Part shown: positions 44,539 through 53,247 of the stretch, piece by piece
Numbering within the stretch: position 1 is the first letter of the stretch
Layout: every line of letters starts with the position of its first letter
From: Sporocytophaga sp.
Lineage (GTDB): Bacteria; Bacteroidota; Bacteroidia; Cytophagales; Cytophagaceae
Assembly: GCA_024707265.1 (NCBI GenBank)
Contig: JANQAB010000010.1
Coordinates: 248,001 to 312,000 of the forward strand
Length of the DNA: 64,000 bases
Reading direction: 5' to 3'
Notes under the pieces: model-generated
The model's input: the letters and a program-made list of their open reading frames with translations, nothing else
The model's database searches: none
What the model was told of the DNA's origin: nothing
Position numbers and translations under genes: made by a program

Positions 44539-44607
44539 GCATCTCCTCCCAGGCCGGTGTCTGCACCGGACGGAACCTTTCCAAAAGTACTGCTATAAAT
44601 AATACTA
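44539..44607 (+). repeat. Interspersed repeat family C copy 2
   Basis: See 41424-41492. The core CCGGTGTCTGCACCGG is a perfect stem here. Confidence 0.75.
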
Positions 44608-44636
44608 CTTCCTAGTCCTTACTGTGTCACATTTTT

Positions 44637-44669
44637 ATCTCTTGCTGTTGCTCAAAACTGTTGCTCAAC
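44637..44669 (-). repeat. Interspersed repeat family A copy 5
   Basis: On the minus strand GTTGAGCAACAGTTTTGAGC then AACAGCAAGAGAT. The internal direct repeat of GAGCAACAG is clearest here. Confidence 0.65.
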
Positions 44670-44671
44670 TT

Positions 44672-45301
44672 CTAACCATTCATCTGATTTAAACTTTTAA
44701 GCATTTTGTTCAAATGTTCTATCCTTGTTGCTCTGTAATCTTCACTGAATGTTTCTATTAACAATGGGTAAAGTTCCCTTTTAATAGCTGTCTGAGCTAA
44801 TGCTTTTAAGTTTGCATCAAGTTTACCTTCCAAAGCATACTGGGCATAGGCCACTGCAATAATTGCATTGTCCATACCAATAAGGTAACTATCTGCAGAT
44901 ACTCCTGTAACGTTTGCCAATAGTTCTTTAAACTGATTATCGTCCGGCTCTTCTTCCAGTTCAGAAGCCATTTCCTTGAGCTGGTCTGCGAGCATATTTC
45001 CGGAAAAAGGACCGTTGTCAACATCTCTCTTTTGCGTGATATATTCCTGAACTTTTGCCGGGCTTAATTCGGTCAAATCAAAATATGGGAAGTCCCATTC
45101 ATTCAATAATTTTTCAAGGTATTTTAATGGACTTACATTTTTATTCTTTTTTCTCCACTTCCAGAATCCGTAAGAAGCCTCTGCCCCATCATCATTGCCA
45201 AACGGACTTGTCTCTTCTTCTTCACTCCAGTAAAAATCTTCTGTTAAAAGTTTCTTTGCATTGGGATGGGATGTTTCAGGGGTAAATTCGAAATCTTCCA
45301 T
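44672..45301 (-). CDS. Hypothetical acidic cytoplasmic protein
   Basis: 209 residues. No signal peptide. The N-terminal half has an acidic, Trp-rich segment (EDFYWSEEEETSPFGNDDGA then EASYGFWKWRKKN). The C-terminal half is helical, with SYLIGMDNAIIAVAYAQYAL (about 138-158). The pattern SPFGNDDGAEASYGF recalls DUF4259-like proteins (GTGxFDNDDA), but the identification is uncertain. Preceded downstream by a family A repeat. Isolated gene. Confidence 0.6.
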   Translation of the reverse strand: MEDFEFTPETSHPNAKKLLTEDFYWSEEEETSPFGNDDGAEASYGFWKWRKKNKNVSPLKYLEKLLNEWDFPYFDLTELSPAKVQEYITQKRDVDNGPFSGNMLADQLKEMASELEEEPDDNQFKELLANVTGVSADSYLIGMDNAIIAVAYAQYALEGKLDANLKALAQTAIKRELYPLLIETFSEDYRATRIEHLNKMLKSLNQMNG

Positions 45302-45652
45302 GTGTAAAGGTTTTATTTGTTAAAGTCCTGAATATTCAGTCAGCTATATTAAGTATTACTATCAGAGGATCAATGTTGTTTATGGGAATTATAAAATAAA
45401 TGCCTTTTATATAAATACTATGCCTTTATAGTTTAATTAATTGCTATTCAGTTGCTTACCTTGGCGGATATTTTTTTTTTAAGATTTTTTTGCAACATTC
45501 TAAACTTCATGCGTCATAAAGATGAGGTCAAATCTTGATGATCAAAATGGATTAAAGTTCGATCAATTCATAGTTTTTAACTGTAGGTTATCCTTCAGAA
45601 TTTTTGTAGTAGCTCTTTTCTATTTATTCATTTTTAAACAATTAAATATTTT
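45302..45652. other. Gap before the esterase gene
   Basis: AT-rich, with a T11-type run near 45470. No gene, repeat or confident promoter was recognised. Confidence 0.5.
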
Positions 45653-48241
45653 ATGAAAAACAACAATTACCGTCAGCTCCTCAAGAGAGCGATCATTTTT
45701 CAGAGCAGGTCAATTGCGAGACTTTGTGCCTTGCTACTGGTATTTATTCTTTCTGCTGAAGCAATGGCTCAAAGGCAGACAGAGAATAGTTTCCGATCAA
45801 ATTTCGGCCCTAATTACCTGGTTGGTTATCTTGCCTATACCCCGGTTGATTATGTAGCGAATCCTACAAAAAATTATCCTATCCTGATTTTTCTTCATGG
45901 AACGGGTGAAAAGGTTTGGAAGCCAACCAATACAAGTCAGCTATATAAGCTGAAAAATTTTGGCCCGGCTAAAGAAATCGAAGCAGGGAAAGATTTTCCA
46001 TTTATAGTCATTTCTCCTCAATGTCCATTTTCAGGTTGGGATGATATCACCACAGATGATTTTGCCACTACTCAATGGAGACCAGGAGAATTTGTAGATG
46101 AAATCGTTGAAAAGATGAAGACTCTTTATAGAGTGGATCCAAGCAGAATCTATATCACTGGTTTAAGTATGGGTGGAGCAAGTACTTTTGAGTATATTGC
46201 CGCTTACCCGAACAAAGTGGCTGCTGCTATTCCAATTGCAGGTTGGGCAATCAGTAATGCTTCCAAAAATTGCGGCATAGCATCCAATAATGTTGCTGTC
46301 TGGGCATTTCAGGGTGGCAATGATAATGGTACAGCAATGACAAATTATATCAATACGATCAATGCCTGTACTCCTGCTCCCAATCCATTAGCTAAAATTA
46401 CAGTATATCCGGGAGTTGGCCACGATGCATGGACACGTACCTATAACAACCAATCTACTTCAGAAAATATCTATGAATGGCTAATGAAACATTCTAAATC
46501 CGGTCCTGTAAATGCTAATCCTATTGCAAATGCCGGAGCTGATAAATCGATAACCTTACCTTCAAATTCACTGACCTTAACTGGAACAGGTACGGACTCC
46601 GATGGCACTATCGCATCTTACGCATGGACTAAAGTAAGTGGTGGTACAGCAACACTGGCCAATGCCAATACAGCGACTATTTCTTTAAGCGGACTTGTTG
46701 CGGGCACTTATGTTTTCAGGCTAACAGTAACCGATAACAATGGAGCAACAGGATCTGATGATGTTACTGTAGTAGTTAATCCTTCTGTAAATGTTAATCC
46801 TGTAGCAAATGCTGGAGCTGACAGATCAATTATTCTTCCGACAAATTCTGTATCCATTACCGGAACAGGTACAGACAGTGATGGTACAATTGCTTCTTAT
46901 GCTTGGACTAAAGTTAGCGGTGGAACTGCTACATTATCCAATGCGAATACTCCAACTGTTTCTATTAGCGGACTAGCCGCTGGTACTTATGTTTTCAGAC
47001 TAACAGTAACCGACAACAAAGGTGCAACAGGATCAGATGATGTAACAGTAGCAGTTAATCCTGCCCCTACCGGATCTGGAGATGGTTTGAAAGCTGAGTA
47101 TTTCAATGGTGTAAATCTTGCAGGAACTCCTTTATTAACAAGAGTTGATGTAACTGTAAATTTTAGCTGGCTTGCTGGTTCGCCTGATGCAGTGGTTCCT
47201 GTAAATCAATTTAGCGCAAGATGGACAGGTAAAATCAAACCTCGTTATTCTGAAGCTTATTCATTTTATACATTCTCAGATGATGGTATAAGATTATATG
47301 TAAACAATACATTAGTTATTGACAACTGGACATATCATGGAGAAGTTGAAAACACGGGTACTATTACTCTTTTAGGAGGTCAGCTTTATGATATCAGACT
47401 GGAATACTTTGAAGGAAATTCAATGGCTACAGCAAAATTATCCTGGTCAAGTTTAAGTCAGCCAAAAGAGATCGTGCCACAATCTCAATTGTATTCAAAT
47501 ACTGTGGTACCAGGCGTAGGTCTTAAAGGTGAATATTTCAATAGCCTTGATTTTACCGGTACTCCTCTTACAAGGGTTGATTCAATTATAAACTTTGATT
47601 GGAATAATAACCCACCTTTCGCAGGAGTTAACACAGATAATTACTCTGTACGTTGGACAGGTAAGGTAAAAGCTGATTTCTCAGAAACCTTTACATTCTA
47701 TACAGTATCTGATGACGGAGTCAGACTATGGGTAAACAACACGCTTTTGATTGACAACTGGACGAACCATGCGGCAGTCGAAAATAGCGGAACTATAGCA
47801 CTTACAGCTGGTCAGCAATATGATATCCGCATGGAATATTATGAAAAAACATCTCTGGCTACAGCTAAATTATTATGGTCAAGTCCTAGTGTCGTGAAAA
47901 AGGTTATACCAAGAGTAAATTTATACCTTCCTGCAAGCACAAGACAAGGAGCACTCAATTCAGATGTATTTAGTATAAATGCTGAAAATGTAAAACTGAA
48001 TGCCTTCCCTAATCCCGCAGGCAACGCTGTTAGCATCAACTATAAGGCTTCCGTATCAGGAAATGCAGAGCTGATACTATTGGACGGATACTCTAAAGAA
48101 ATTCTTAAAAAGACCATTTCCGTTCAGGCAGGAGAAAATTCAGTTGATTTAAATTTATCAAATATTGAAAATGGTTTGTATATGCTGGTCATTTCTGGAG
48201 AAGGTAATCAAGCATTTACCAAGGTAGTAGTTAACAGATAA
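45653..48241 (+). CDS. Secreted esterase/hydrolase with PKD and PA14 modules and T9SS tail
   Basis: 862 residues. Signal peptide (VFILSAEAMAQ) then an alpha/beta-hydrolase (about 35-285): oxyanion region LIFLHGTGEKV, nucleophile elbow ITGLSMGGAS, an Asp in NDNGT and His in GVGHDAW, as in feruloyl/acetyl-xylan esterase-like enzymes. Two PKD/REJ-like domains follow (about 290-380 and 384-470), nearly identical in protein and DNA. Two PA14 domains (about 478-612, 622-760; both start GLKxEYFN and contain YDIRxEYxE) probably bind glycans. The T9SS tail (LNAFPNPAGNAVSINYK) sends it outside. Such architecture fits deacetylation of plant polysaccharides in a cellulolytic bacterium. A strong terminator follows. 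Confidence 0.87.
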   Translation: MKNNNYRQLLKRAIIFQSRSIARLCALLLVFILSAEAMAQRQTENSFRSNFGPNYLVGYLAYTPVDYVANPTKNYPILIFLHGTGEKVWKPTNTSQLYKLKNFGPAKEIEAGKDFPFIVISPQCPFSGWDDITTDDFATTQWRPGEFVDEIVEKMKTLYRVDPSRIYITGLSMGGASTFEYIAAYPNKVAAAIPIAGWAISNASKNCGIASNNVAVWAFQGGNDNGTAMTNYINTINACTPAPNPLAKITVYPGVGHDAWTRTYNNQSTSENIYEWLMKHSKSGPVNANPIANAGADKSITLPSNSLTLTGTGTDSDGTIASYAWTKVSGGTATLANANTATISLSGLVAGTYVFRLTVTDNNGATGSDDVTVVVNPSVNVNPVANAGADRSIILPTNSVSITGTGTDSDGTIASYAWTKVSGGTATLSNANTPTVSISGLAAGTYVFRLTVTDNKGATGSDDVTVAVNPAPTGSGDGLKAEYFNGVNLAGTPLLTRVDVTVNFSWLAGSPDAVVPVNQFSARWTGKIKPRYSEAYSFYTFSDDGIRLYVNNTLVIDNWTYHGEVENTGTITLLGGQLYDIRLEYFEGNSMATAKLSWSSLSQPKEIVPQSQLYSNTVVPGVGLKGEYFNSLDFTGTPLTRVDSIINFDWNNNPPFAGVNTDNYSVRWTGKVKADFSETFTFYTVSDDGVRLWVNNTLLIDNWTNHAAVENSGTIALTAGQQYDIRMEYYEKTSLATAKLLWSSPSVVKKVIPRVNLYLPASTRQGALNSDVFSINAENVKLNAFPNPAGNAVSINYKASVSGNAELILLDGYSKEILKKTISVQAGENSVDLNLSNIENGLYMLVISGEGNQAFTKVVVNR

Positions 48242-48273
48242 TATTTGTGAGATCCATTACATTAATTTAACTG

Positions 48274-48304
48274 AAAGGGATGTTTGAAAAGACATCCCTT
48301 TTTT
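48274..48304 (+). terminator. Terminator of the esterase gene
   Basis: AAGGGATGT, loop TTGAAAAG, ACATCCCTT then TTTTT. Strong plus-strand terminator 33 bases after the stop. Confidence 0.85.
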
Positions 48305-48338
48305 AATTAATAGGATTAGCTATTTGAGTTCTGGTCTC

Positions 48339-48763
48339 AAAAGACCTCACCCTAAATCCTTCTCCTGAAAGAGAGGGACTTTAATGCGTATGTTATTCCT
48401 CCTCGAGGAATCTTTACTTTGTTAAGTTGAGTGTTGTCTGGGAATAGGGATAACCAAAATCTTGTAAATCCTGATTCAGACTATCCCACAATTCTGAAGG
48501 GATTGAATATTTATAGATAGTTGACATTGCCTTGGTGAGCCCCCTACAGGGTCGTATGATATTTATCATCTCTTATCATAAACATTTGACTTCTTCGAGG
48601 TCACGACCTTTCTATTCAACTTAATGAATCTTTATTTGGCTAAATTGACGGCTATGTCTGAAAGAGAAGGAGCTTTAATGTGTCCATTATTAGTTGTATC
48701 ACTTATTTTTATCGTCGACTGTTCCCTTCTATATCAAGAGAAGGGTTAGGGATGAGGTTTTTG
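48339..48763. repeat. Family E inverted repeat with nested family B copy
   Basis: Outer arms AAAAGACCTCACCCTAAATC (48339) and its imperfect complement ending at 48763 (AACCTCATCCCTAACCCTTC on the minus strand) enclose about 425 bp. Inside, 48490-48608 is a full reverse-oriented copy of family B. No gene. A single family E arm is also at 33728-33747. Confidence 0.6.
48490..48608 (-). repeat. Hairpin repeat family B copy 2
   Basis: Reverse complement matches 8532-8660 through the three hairpins and the CTATCTATAAATATTCAATC linker, with small substitutions. Confidence 0.75.
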
Positions 48764-48816
48764 CCTTTGATACGGGAACTAAATAAATAATACTATTTAT
48801 TAATTCAGGTATTTAT

Positions 48817-49419
48817 TTATTTTGTAAAAAAGAAATTAAGTCCGGCACTTACAGCTTGCCTGTCCGTTTTATAGATCGCTTTGGCACCTATAAATGGTTC
48901 GATATAAAACCTGTCGCTTAACTTCCTGGAATATTTTATTCCTGCTTCTATACTTACCTTTGTTTCCTTGTCAGGAATATGTTCAACTCCCCATGGACAT
49001 ATATAAAACCCTAGTCTGCTTATGGGCGTGGGATATGAATATAAGATAAAACTTTCAGGTATCAACAGTCCAATCAGGCCGATAATTCCAAGTCCTGTAG
49101 TTTTACTATCTTTCAACAGGTACAAACCTATTACCTGCCCTGCTCCTGTATATGCATAGAATTGATTGGAAGAGTTAACCCCTATTCTTCCTGTATAGGA
49201 AACGCCCATCCTTGGCCCGGATGCTTCCAGGATAAAACCTCCAGCGTTAGTATTGTAACTTTCTATGTAATTAGAGTGATGAAAATGTGCTCCGAATTTT
49301 ACAACAGGTTCACCTATAAATTTTTCATAATTAGCCTCATTCTGTGCTTGTGCTTCAATAAAAATCAAGCACATCAGAACACATGACAACACTAAGTATC
49401 TTATCATTTTGATAACCAT
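48817..49419 (-). CDS. Hypothetical outer-membrane beta-barrel-like protein
   Basis: 200 residues. Signal peptide (LVLSCVLMCLIFIEAQAQ; start at M1 or M5). The mature part alternates short strands with Gly/Ser turns and ends in the aromatic strand ...SAGLNFFFTK, which is how eight-stranded outer-membrane barrels end. A hydrophobic patch (GLGIIGLIGLLIPESFILY) breaks the pattern. No family name recognised. Isolated gene next to the repeat island. Confidence 0.6.
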   Translation of the reverse strand: MVIKMIRYLVLSCVLMCLIFIEAQAQNEANYEKFIGEPVVKFGAHFHHSNYIESYNTNAGGFILEASGPRMGVSYTGRIGVNSSNQFYAYTGAGQVIGLYLLKDSKTTGLGIIGLIGLLIPESFILYSYPTPISRLGFYICPWGVEHIPDKETKVSIEAGIKYSRKLSDRFYIEPFIGAKAIYKTDRQAVSAGLNFFFTK

Positions 49420-49506
49420 CTGATTAAAAATTTGAATTAAAAAGTGCTAACTTGTTAAAAATCAACAATATATTTATATGCTATTACTATACTTTTAGTT
49501 TAATTT

Positions 49507-50235
49507 TTAATATTTTTCTGTCACTCCAATAATTACGCCAAAATTTCCATCCTTCTGAATCCAGTTCTTTTCAGGTATATAGGCCCTTGAAACAAAACCA
49601 TCCAGATACAACGCGTTTTTACATCCTGCATCTTTAAAATATTGAGCAAAATCATAAAAGTTAATCTCATTTTTTGATAGGGCGAAGAGAATATTACCGT
49701 CCGGTAAAACTCCCACTCCGTTTCTGATATTAAGATTTTTGGAGCCCTTTTGAAAGGTAGGATGAATCTGACCATCTATCAACAGCATGGGGCCAGACTG
49801 AGTTGCATATCTGACATCTTTTGGATTAAACGCCGAAGTTTGTGAGACATGCGCCTTATTGTTATTGGTGATGTAAAAAACACCATTTGGTTTCATGTGG
49901 AAATTACCATTTCCAGAACCAGTATCTAATCGGGAAAGCACTTTGCCCGCTTCGATATACAACCCCTGAGGAGAATTGTCTTTTTGGTACATACCGCCAT
50001 TCATGGCAAATACCAGTTTCTGATGATTTTGATCAGCCAATACCTTTAGGTTTTGTAGACTTCTGATAATATTACCATCCTCATCTTTCCAGTAAAATTT
50101 CAGATCTACTTGCCTTAAATCTACCTTATAAGAAATAATATCATGATCATTTCCCTTAAATCCATATAGGCATAATAGTATGCCCAGGACGCTCCCAAAG
50201 ACAAGCAATCGGGACAAAGCTTTGACTTTCTTCAT
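49507..50235 (-). CDS. Phosphodiester glycosidase family protein (NAGPA-like)
   Basis: About 242 residues when started at ATG 50235 (MKKVKALSRLLVFGSVLG); a longer frame begins at 50253. Signal helix, then the NAGPA/DUF2233 features: VFAMNGGMYQKDNSPQGLYI (about 78-97), GSGNGNFHMKPNGVFYI, ATQSGPMLLIDG and the C-terminal ALYLDGFVSRAYIPEKNW. NAGPA removes N-acetylglucosamine from phosphodiesters in eukaryotes; bacterial relatives cut sugar phosphodiesters such as teichoic acid or exopolysaccharide linkages. Periplasmic or surface location is likely. Isolated gene. Confidence 0.88.
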   Translation of the reverse strand: MKKVKALSRLLVFGSVLGILLCLYGFKGNDHDIISYKVDLRQVDLKFYWKDEDGNIIRSLQNLKVLADQNHQKLVFAMNGGMYQKDNSPQGLYIEAGKVLSRLDTGSGNGNFHMKPNGVFYITNNNKAHVSQTSAFNPKDVRYATQSGPMLLIDGQIHPTFQKGSKNLNIRNGVGVLPDGNILFALSKNEINFYDFAQYFKDAGCKNALYLDGFVSRAYIPEKNWIQKDGNFGVIIGVTEKY

Positions 50236-50418
50236 AAAAAATATGCTTAACATATGTGGTAAAAATGTAATCGCCTTTGTGGTTTTCGTTCATTCAAACT
50301 TTTTCTCTCAAAGCAATATAGATAAAACTTCACAACCTTTTGGTATCCCAAAGAAATCCTTTAAATATGCAGATAATAATGCATACTCGTTATAATTAAA
50401 AAAATCAAAGCGAATCGT

Positions 50419-51111
50419 ATGTCCATAACTTTTGCGGATAAAGTGATTGATTTCAACCGGCATTTAAAATATACAGGTTTGTTACCTGAAGGGTTTCAGA
50501 TATTGAATCCGTATCTGCATAATCCTGAAACGATGGAGGTGATGAAGCAGTTTTATTATAAATATTACAATGATCAGGTTCAACGTAAATTTATCATCGG
50601 AATCAATCCCAGCAGGCACGGTGCCGGAGTCACTGGTGTTCCCTTTACGGATACCAAACGACTGGAAAAAGTTTGCGGAATACCAATGAAATCTGCTTAC
50701 ACACATGAAGTATCTTCTGTATTTATGTACGATATGATTGCGGAATACGGAGGGGCTGAAGCTTTTTACAAGGACTACTATATTAATTCCCCGTTTCCTT
50801 TAGCAATTATCAGACAAACGACGGGTGGTAAATGGCTTAATGCTAATTATTATGACGATCCTGCACTTTTTAATATGGTGAAAACCTTTATGATCATGTC
50901 ATTGAGAAAGCCTATCAGCCTTAGATTAGACACTTCTGAAGTGTATGTATTAGGAATGAAAAATGCTGAGTACATTGGAAAATTAAACAAGGAAGCAAAA
51001 CTATTTGAACGTATAAAAGTCCTTGAGCACCCGCGGTATATTCAACAATACAAATCTAAACAAAAGCAATTGTACATCGACAAATATATCCTGACTTTGA
51101 AACATGAATGA
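50419..51111 (+). CDS. SMUG2-like uracil-DNA glycosylase family protein
   Basis: 230 residues. Matches the DUF4918/SMUG2 family: TFADKVIDFNRHLKYTG near the N-terminus, GFQILNPY (about 29), QRKFIIGINPSRHGAGVTGV (about 56-75, with the Asn-Pro-Ser motif of uracil glycosylases), VPFTDTKRL and the C-terminal LEHPRYIQQYKSKQ. The family excises uracil and related bases from DNA. It is first in a short plus-strand operon with the DUF488 and DUF2945 genes. Confidence 0.85.
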   Translation: MSITFADKVIDFNRHLKYTGLLPEGFQILNPYLHNPETMEVMKQFYYKYYNDQVQRKFIIGINPSRHGAGVTGVPFTDTKRLEKVCGIPMKSAYTHEVSSVFMYDMIAEYGGAEAFYKDYYINSPFPLAIIRQTTGGKWLNANYYDDPALFNMVKTFMIMSLRKPISLRLDTSEVYVLGMKNAEYIGKLNKEAKLFERIKVLEHPRYIQQYKSKQKQLYIDKYILTLKHE

Positions 51112-51157
51112 ACCATACTCACCTATTTTTCTTTATTAAGTAGAAGGGTAATTGCAA

Positions 51158-51700
51158 ATGGAAACTTTGGAGAACCATATCGTTTATACCATAGGGCATT
51201 CTAATCATAGCATTGAAGCGTTTATTGATATCCTGCAATCCTTTGATATTAAAGTTCTCTGTGATGTACGAAGCTTACCAGGTTCGCGTAAATTCCCGCA
51301 TTTCAATAAAGAAAATCTAAAAATCTCTTTGGAGAAAAAGGGAATAAACTATATCCATATGCAAGGATTAGGCGGAAGGAGAAAAATGCGAAAAGACTCT
51401 AAAAACAACCGGTGGCGTAACGAATCTTTTCGCGGATATGCTGATTATATGGAAACGGATGATTTTAAAAATGCAATATCCGAACTGGAGTCTATTGGAT
51501 TAAAACACACTACTGCATACATGTGTTCTGAAGCAGTCTGGTGGAGTTGCCATCGATCGATGATATCTGATTATCTGAAGGCAAAAGGCTGGACAGTATT
51601 GCATATAATGGCAGCAGGAAAAGTTCAGGAACATCCATATACATCCCCTGCAATTGTCACTGAAGGCCACATTTCTTATTCCGATGCTACTTTGTTTTAA
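51158..51700 (+). CDS. DUF488 domain protein
   Basis: 180 residues from ATG 51158 (METLENHIVYTIGHSNH), chosen because AGAAGG sits about 10 bases upstream; an in-frame TTG is six bases earlier. DUF488 signatures: YTIGHSNHSIEAFIDIL, VLCDVRSLPGSRKFPHF with the conserved Asp-Val-Arg, YIHMQGLGGRR, and MCSEAVWWSCHRSMISDYL with Cys-Glu and CHR residues. DUF488 proteins have a conserved CxE..CHR active-site-like pair; their biochemistry is unknown, although they recur near DNA-repair genes. Placed between SMUG2 and DUF2945 genes. Confidence 0.88.
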   Translation: METLENHIVYTIGHSNHSIEAFIDILQSFDIKVLCDVRSLPGSRKFPHFNKENLKISLEKKGINYIHMQGLGGRRKMRKDSKNNRWRNESFRGYADYMETDDFKNAISELESIGLKHTTAYMCSEAVWWSCHRSMISDYLKAKGWTVLHIMAAGKVQEHPYTSPAIVTEGHISYSDATLF

Positions 51701-51717
51701 ATTAAAGAGAAAAGGAT

Positions 51718-51927
51718 ATGGAAACTAAATTTAAAGTCGGAGATCATGTAAGCTGGAACTCAGAAGTTGGCAGAGTCTCCGGGACAATTACCAAAATGCA
51801 TACAAGTGATTTTGATTACAAAGGCCATGCACGAAGGGCCTCGAAAGACGATCCACAATATGAAATTAAAAGCAGTAAAACGGGACATATAGCAGCTCAT
51901 AAAGGAACTGCACTCACTAAAGACTGA
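51718..51927 (+). CDS. DUF2945 (HVA1/TUDOR-like) small protein
   Basis: 69 residues covering one domain: METKFKVGDHVSWNSEVGRV, then GTITKMHTSDFDYKGHARRA and YEIKSSKTGHIAAHKGTAL. This is the DUF2945 family, a TUDOR-like beta-barrel that is a common DNA- or RNA-linked accessory in bacteria. It begins 17 bases after the DUF488 stop and ends the operon. Confidence 0.85.
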   Translation: METKFKVGDHVSWNSEVGRVSGTITKMHTSDFDYKGHARRASKDDPQYEIKSSKTGHIAAHKGTALTKD

Positions 51928-51963
51928 GAGGTCTTTGTATAACTTTGTTGGTGCATCTATAAA

Positions 51964-52010
51964 AAATATCATTCCTGCATAAGATTAATGATTGTGCAGG
52001 AATGATATTT
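51964..52010. terminator. Bidirectional terminator
   Basis: AAATATCATTCCTGCA and TGCAGGAATGATATTT are perfect 16-bp arms with a 15-base loop, between the convergent DUF2945 gene and the glycosyltransferase gene. Confidence 0.8.
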
Positions 52011-52059
52011 AAAATACTTAACGACAGGGTGACTATCCTGATTAAAAGCTTCAAACTTT

Positions 52060-53247
52060 CTATTTCTTTTTCGGTAAATCTCTTGTCAACCAACCACCTT
52101 TCTTTACAGTTGCAATGGAATAAGGAGTCACCCAAAATAAGCCGAAAGCATATAATATACTATATGAATAGGCCCAAACTGATCCTGTTACATTATATTT
52201 CTTAGCATAGAAGATAACAGGAAAACTGGAAAGCATTAGTATACTTAAGAGTGTTGAGCTTAAAAACATAAGTGGATGTGTTAATACAAATATCATCATC
52301 AGTATTACAAATGGATAAACAGTTAAGATATTTAACCATTGATTTAAAAATAAGAGTCTCGCACCTGTTTTTGATCCATTTCTGAAATTCTTAAAGATAA
52401 ACTGCGCCATCTCAATATTTTCACGCACATTACTTCTTTCCCATCTGATAAACATTTTATATAGGCCTTTATAAGTCTCAGGTACATTGGTAAGCACATA
52501 AGCATTCTTTTGAAATAATACTTCATGCCCCTGTTTCAAAATCATATTGGTCATAGCTCTGTCTTCACCAATATCTGATGGTTGTCCCATAAAGGTCTGG
52601 TTGATCCACTCCGGCAAACATTCCAACACTACATCTTTGCGATAGGCAGCCAAAGCACCCGGTGTACAAAGCACTGAACCTAATTTACTTTGTGCAGAAC
52701 GCATGAACTCAAAATTGTAAATGAAACTAACGTTTAACATCTTAGGTATGATTGCCTTTGCTTTGTTTAGTACATGCACATTACCTGCAACTGCACCACA
52801 ATTTTCATTGGTAACAAATGGACTAACAAGGTTTCGTAAGGTGTCGGGTTTTACTATGGAATCACTATCCACTGTTACAAAAATCTCTCCTGTAGCAAGC
52901 TTAAATCCACGATAAAGAGCATGACGTTTTCCTTTGTTCTGTGGTTGCTGATATATTGCAAGACGATCGCCTAACTGTTCTTTTGCTTTTTTGATCCAAT
53001 ACCATGTATCATCTTTACTTCCATCATCTATGGCAATCAACTGTAATTTCTTTTCAGGAAAATTGCTATCGGCCAGACTTAATAAAGTCTGCCAAACCTG
53101 CTTTCCTTCATTATAAGCAGGAACAATCACAGTACAGGAAGGTAATTGTTCATCTGATACAGACTCAATAGGCTTGTAACCTAAATACAGATATAATTGA
53201 TACAGGAAAAAGATGATTCTGTATAATAGCAATGAACTAGTTATCAC
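52060..53247 (-). CDS. Glycosyltransferase family 2 (chitin/hyaluronan synthase-like)
   Basis: 395 residues from GTG 53247. Membrane helix at the N-terminus (about 3-20), a GT2 domain (CTVIVPAYNEGKQVWQTLLS; VTVDSDSIVKPDTL with the metal-binding DxD; GEDRAMTN as catalytic ED; FIRWERSNVREN, the Q/RxxRW-like acceptor motif), then three membrane helices. This layout is that of processive polymerases such as NodC or hyaluronan synthase. The start is doubtful: the frame upstream lacks ATG, and a one-base change in A6 at 53265-53270 would fuse it to the upstream 130-residue ORF. Cytosolic sugar-nucleotide donors feed the polymer through the membrane. Confidence 0.87.
   Translation of the reverse strand: MITSSLLLYRIIFFLYQLYLYLGYKPIESVSDEQLPSCTVIVPAYNEGKQVWQTLLSLADSNFPEKKLQLIAIDDGSKDDTWYWIKKAKEQLGDRLAIYQQPQNKGKRHALYRGFKLATGEIFVTVDSDSIVKPDTLRNLVSPFVTNENCGAVAGNVHVLNKAKAIIPKMLNVSFIYNFEFMRSAQSKLGSVLCTPGALAAYRKDVVLECLPEWINQTFMGQPSDIGEDRAMTNMILKQGHEVLFQKNAYVLTNVPETYKGLYKMFIRWERSNVRENIEMAQFIFKNFRNGSKTGARLLFLNQWLNILTVYPFVILMMIFVLTHPLMFLSSTLLSILMLSSFPVIFYAKKYNVTGSVWAYSYSILYAFGLFWVTPYSIATVKKGGWLTRDLPKKK

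Larger units (their letters stand above)
44243..44671. other. Gap with palindrome and repeat copies
   Basis: Holds the perfect palindrome TTTTACACGTGTAAAA (44431-44446), family C copy 2 (44539-44607) and family A copy 5 (44637-44669). No coding region. Confidence 0.7.
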
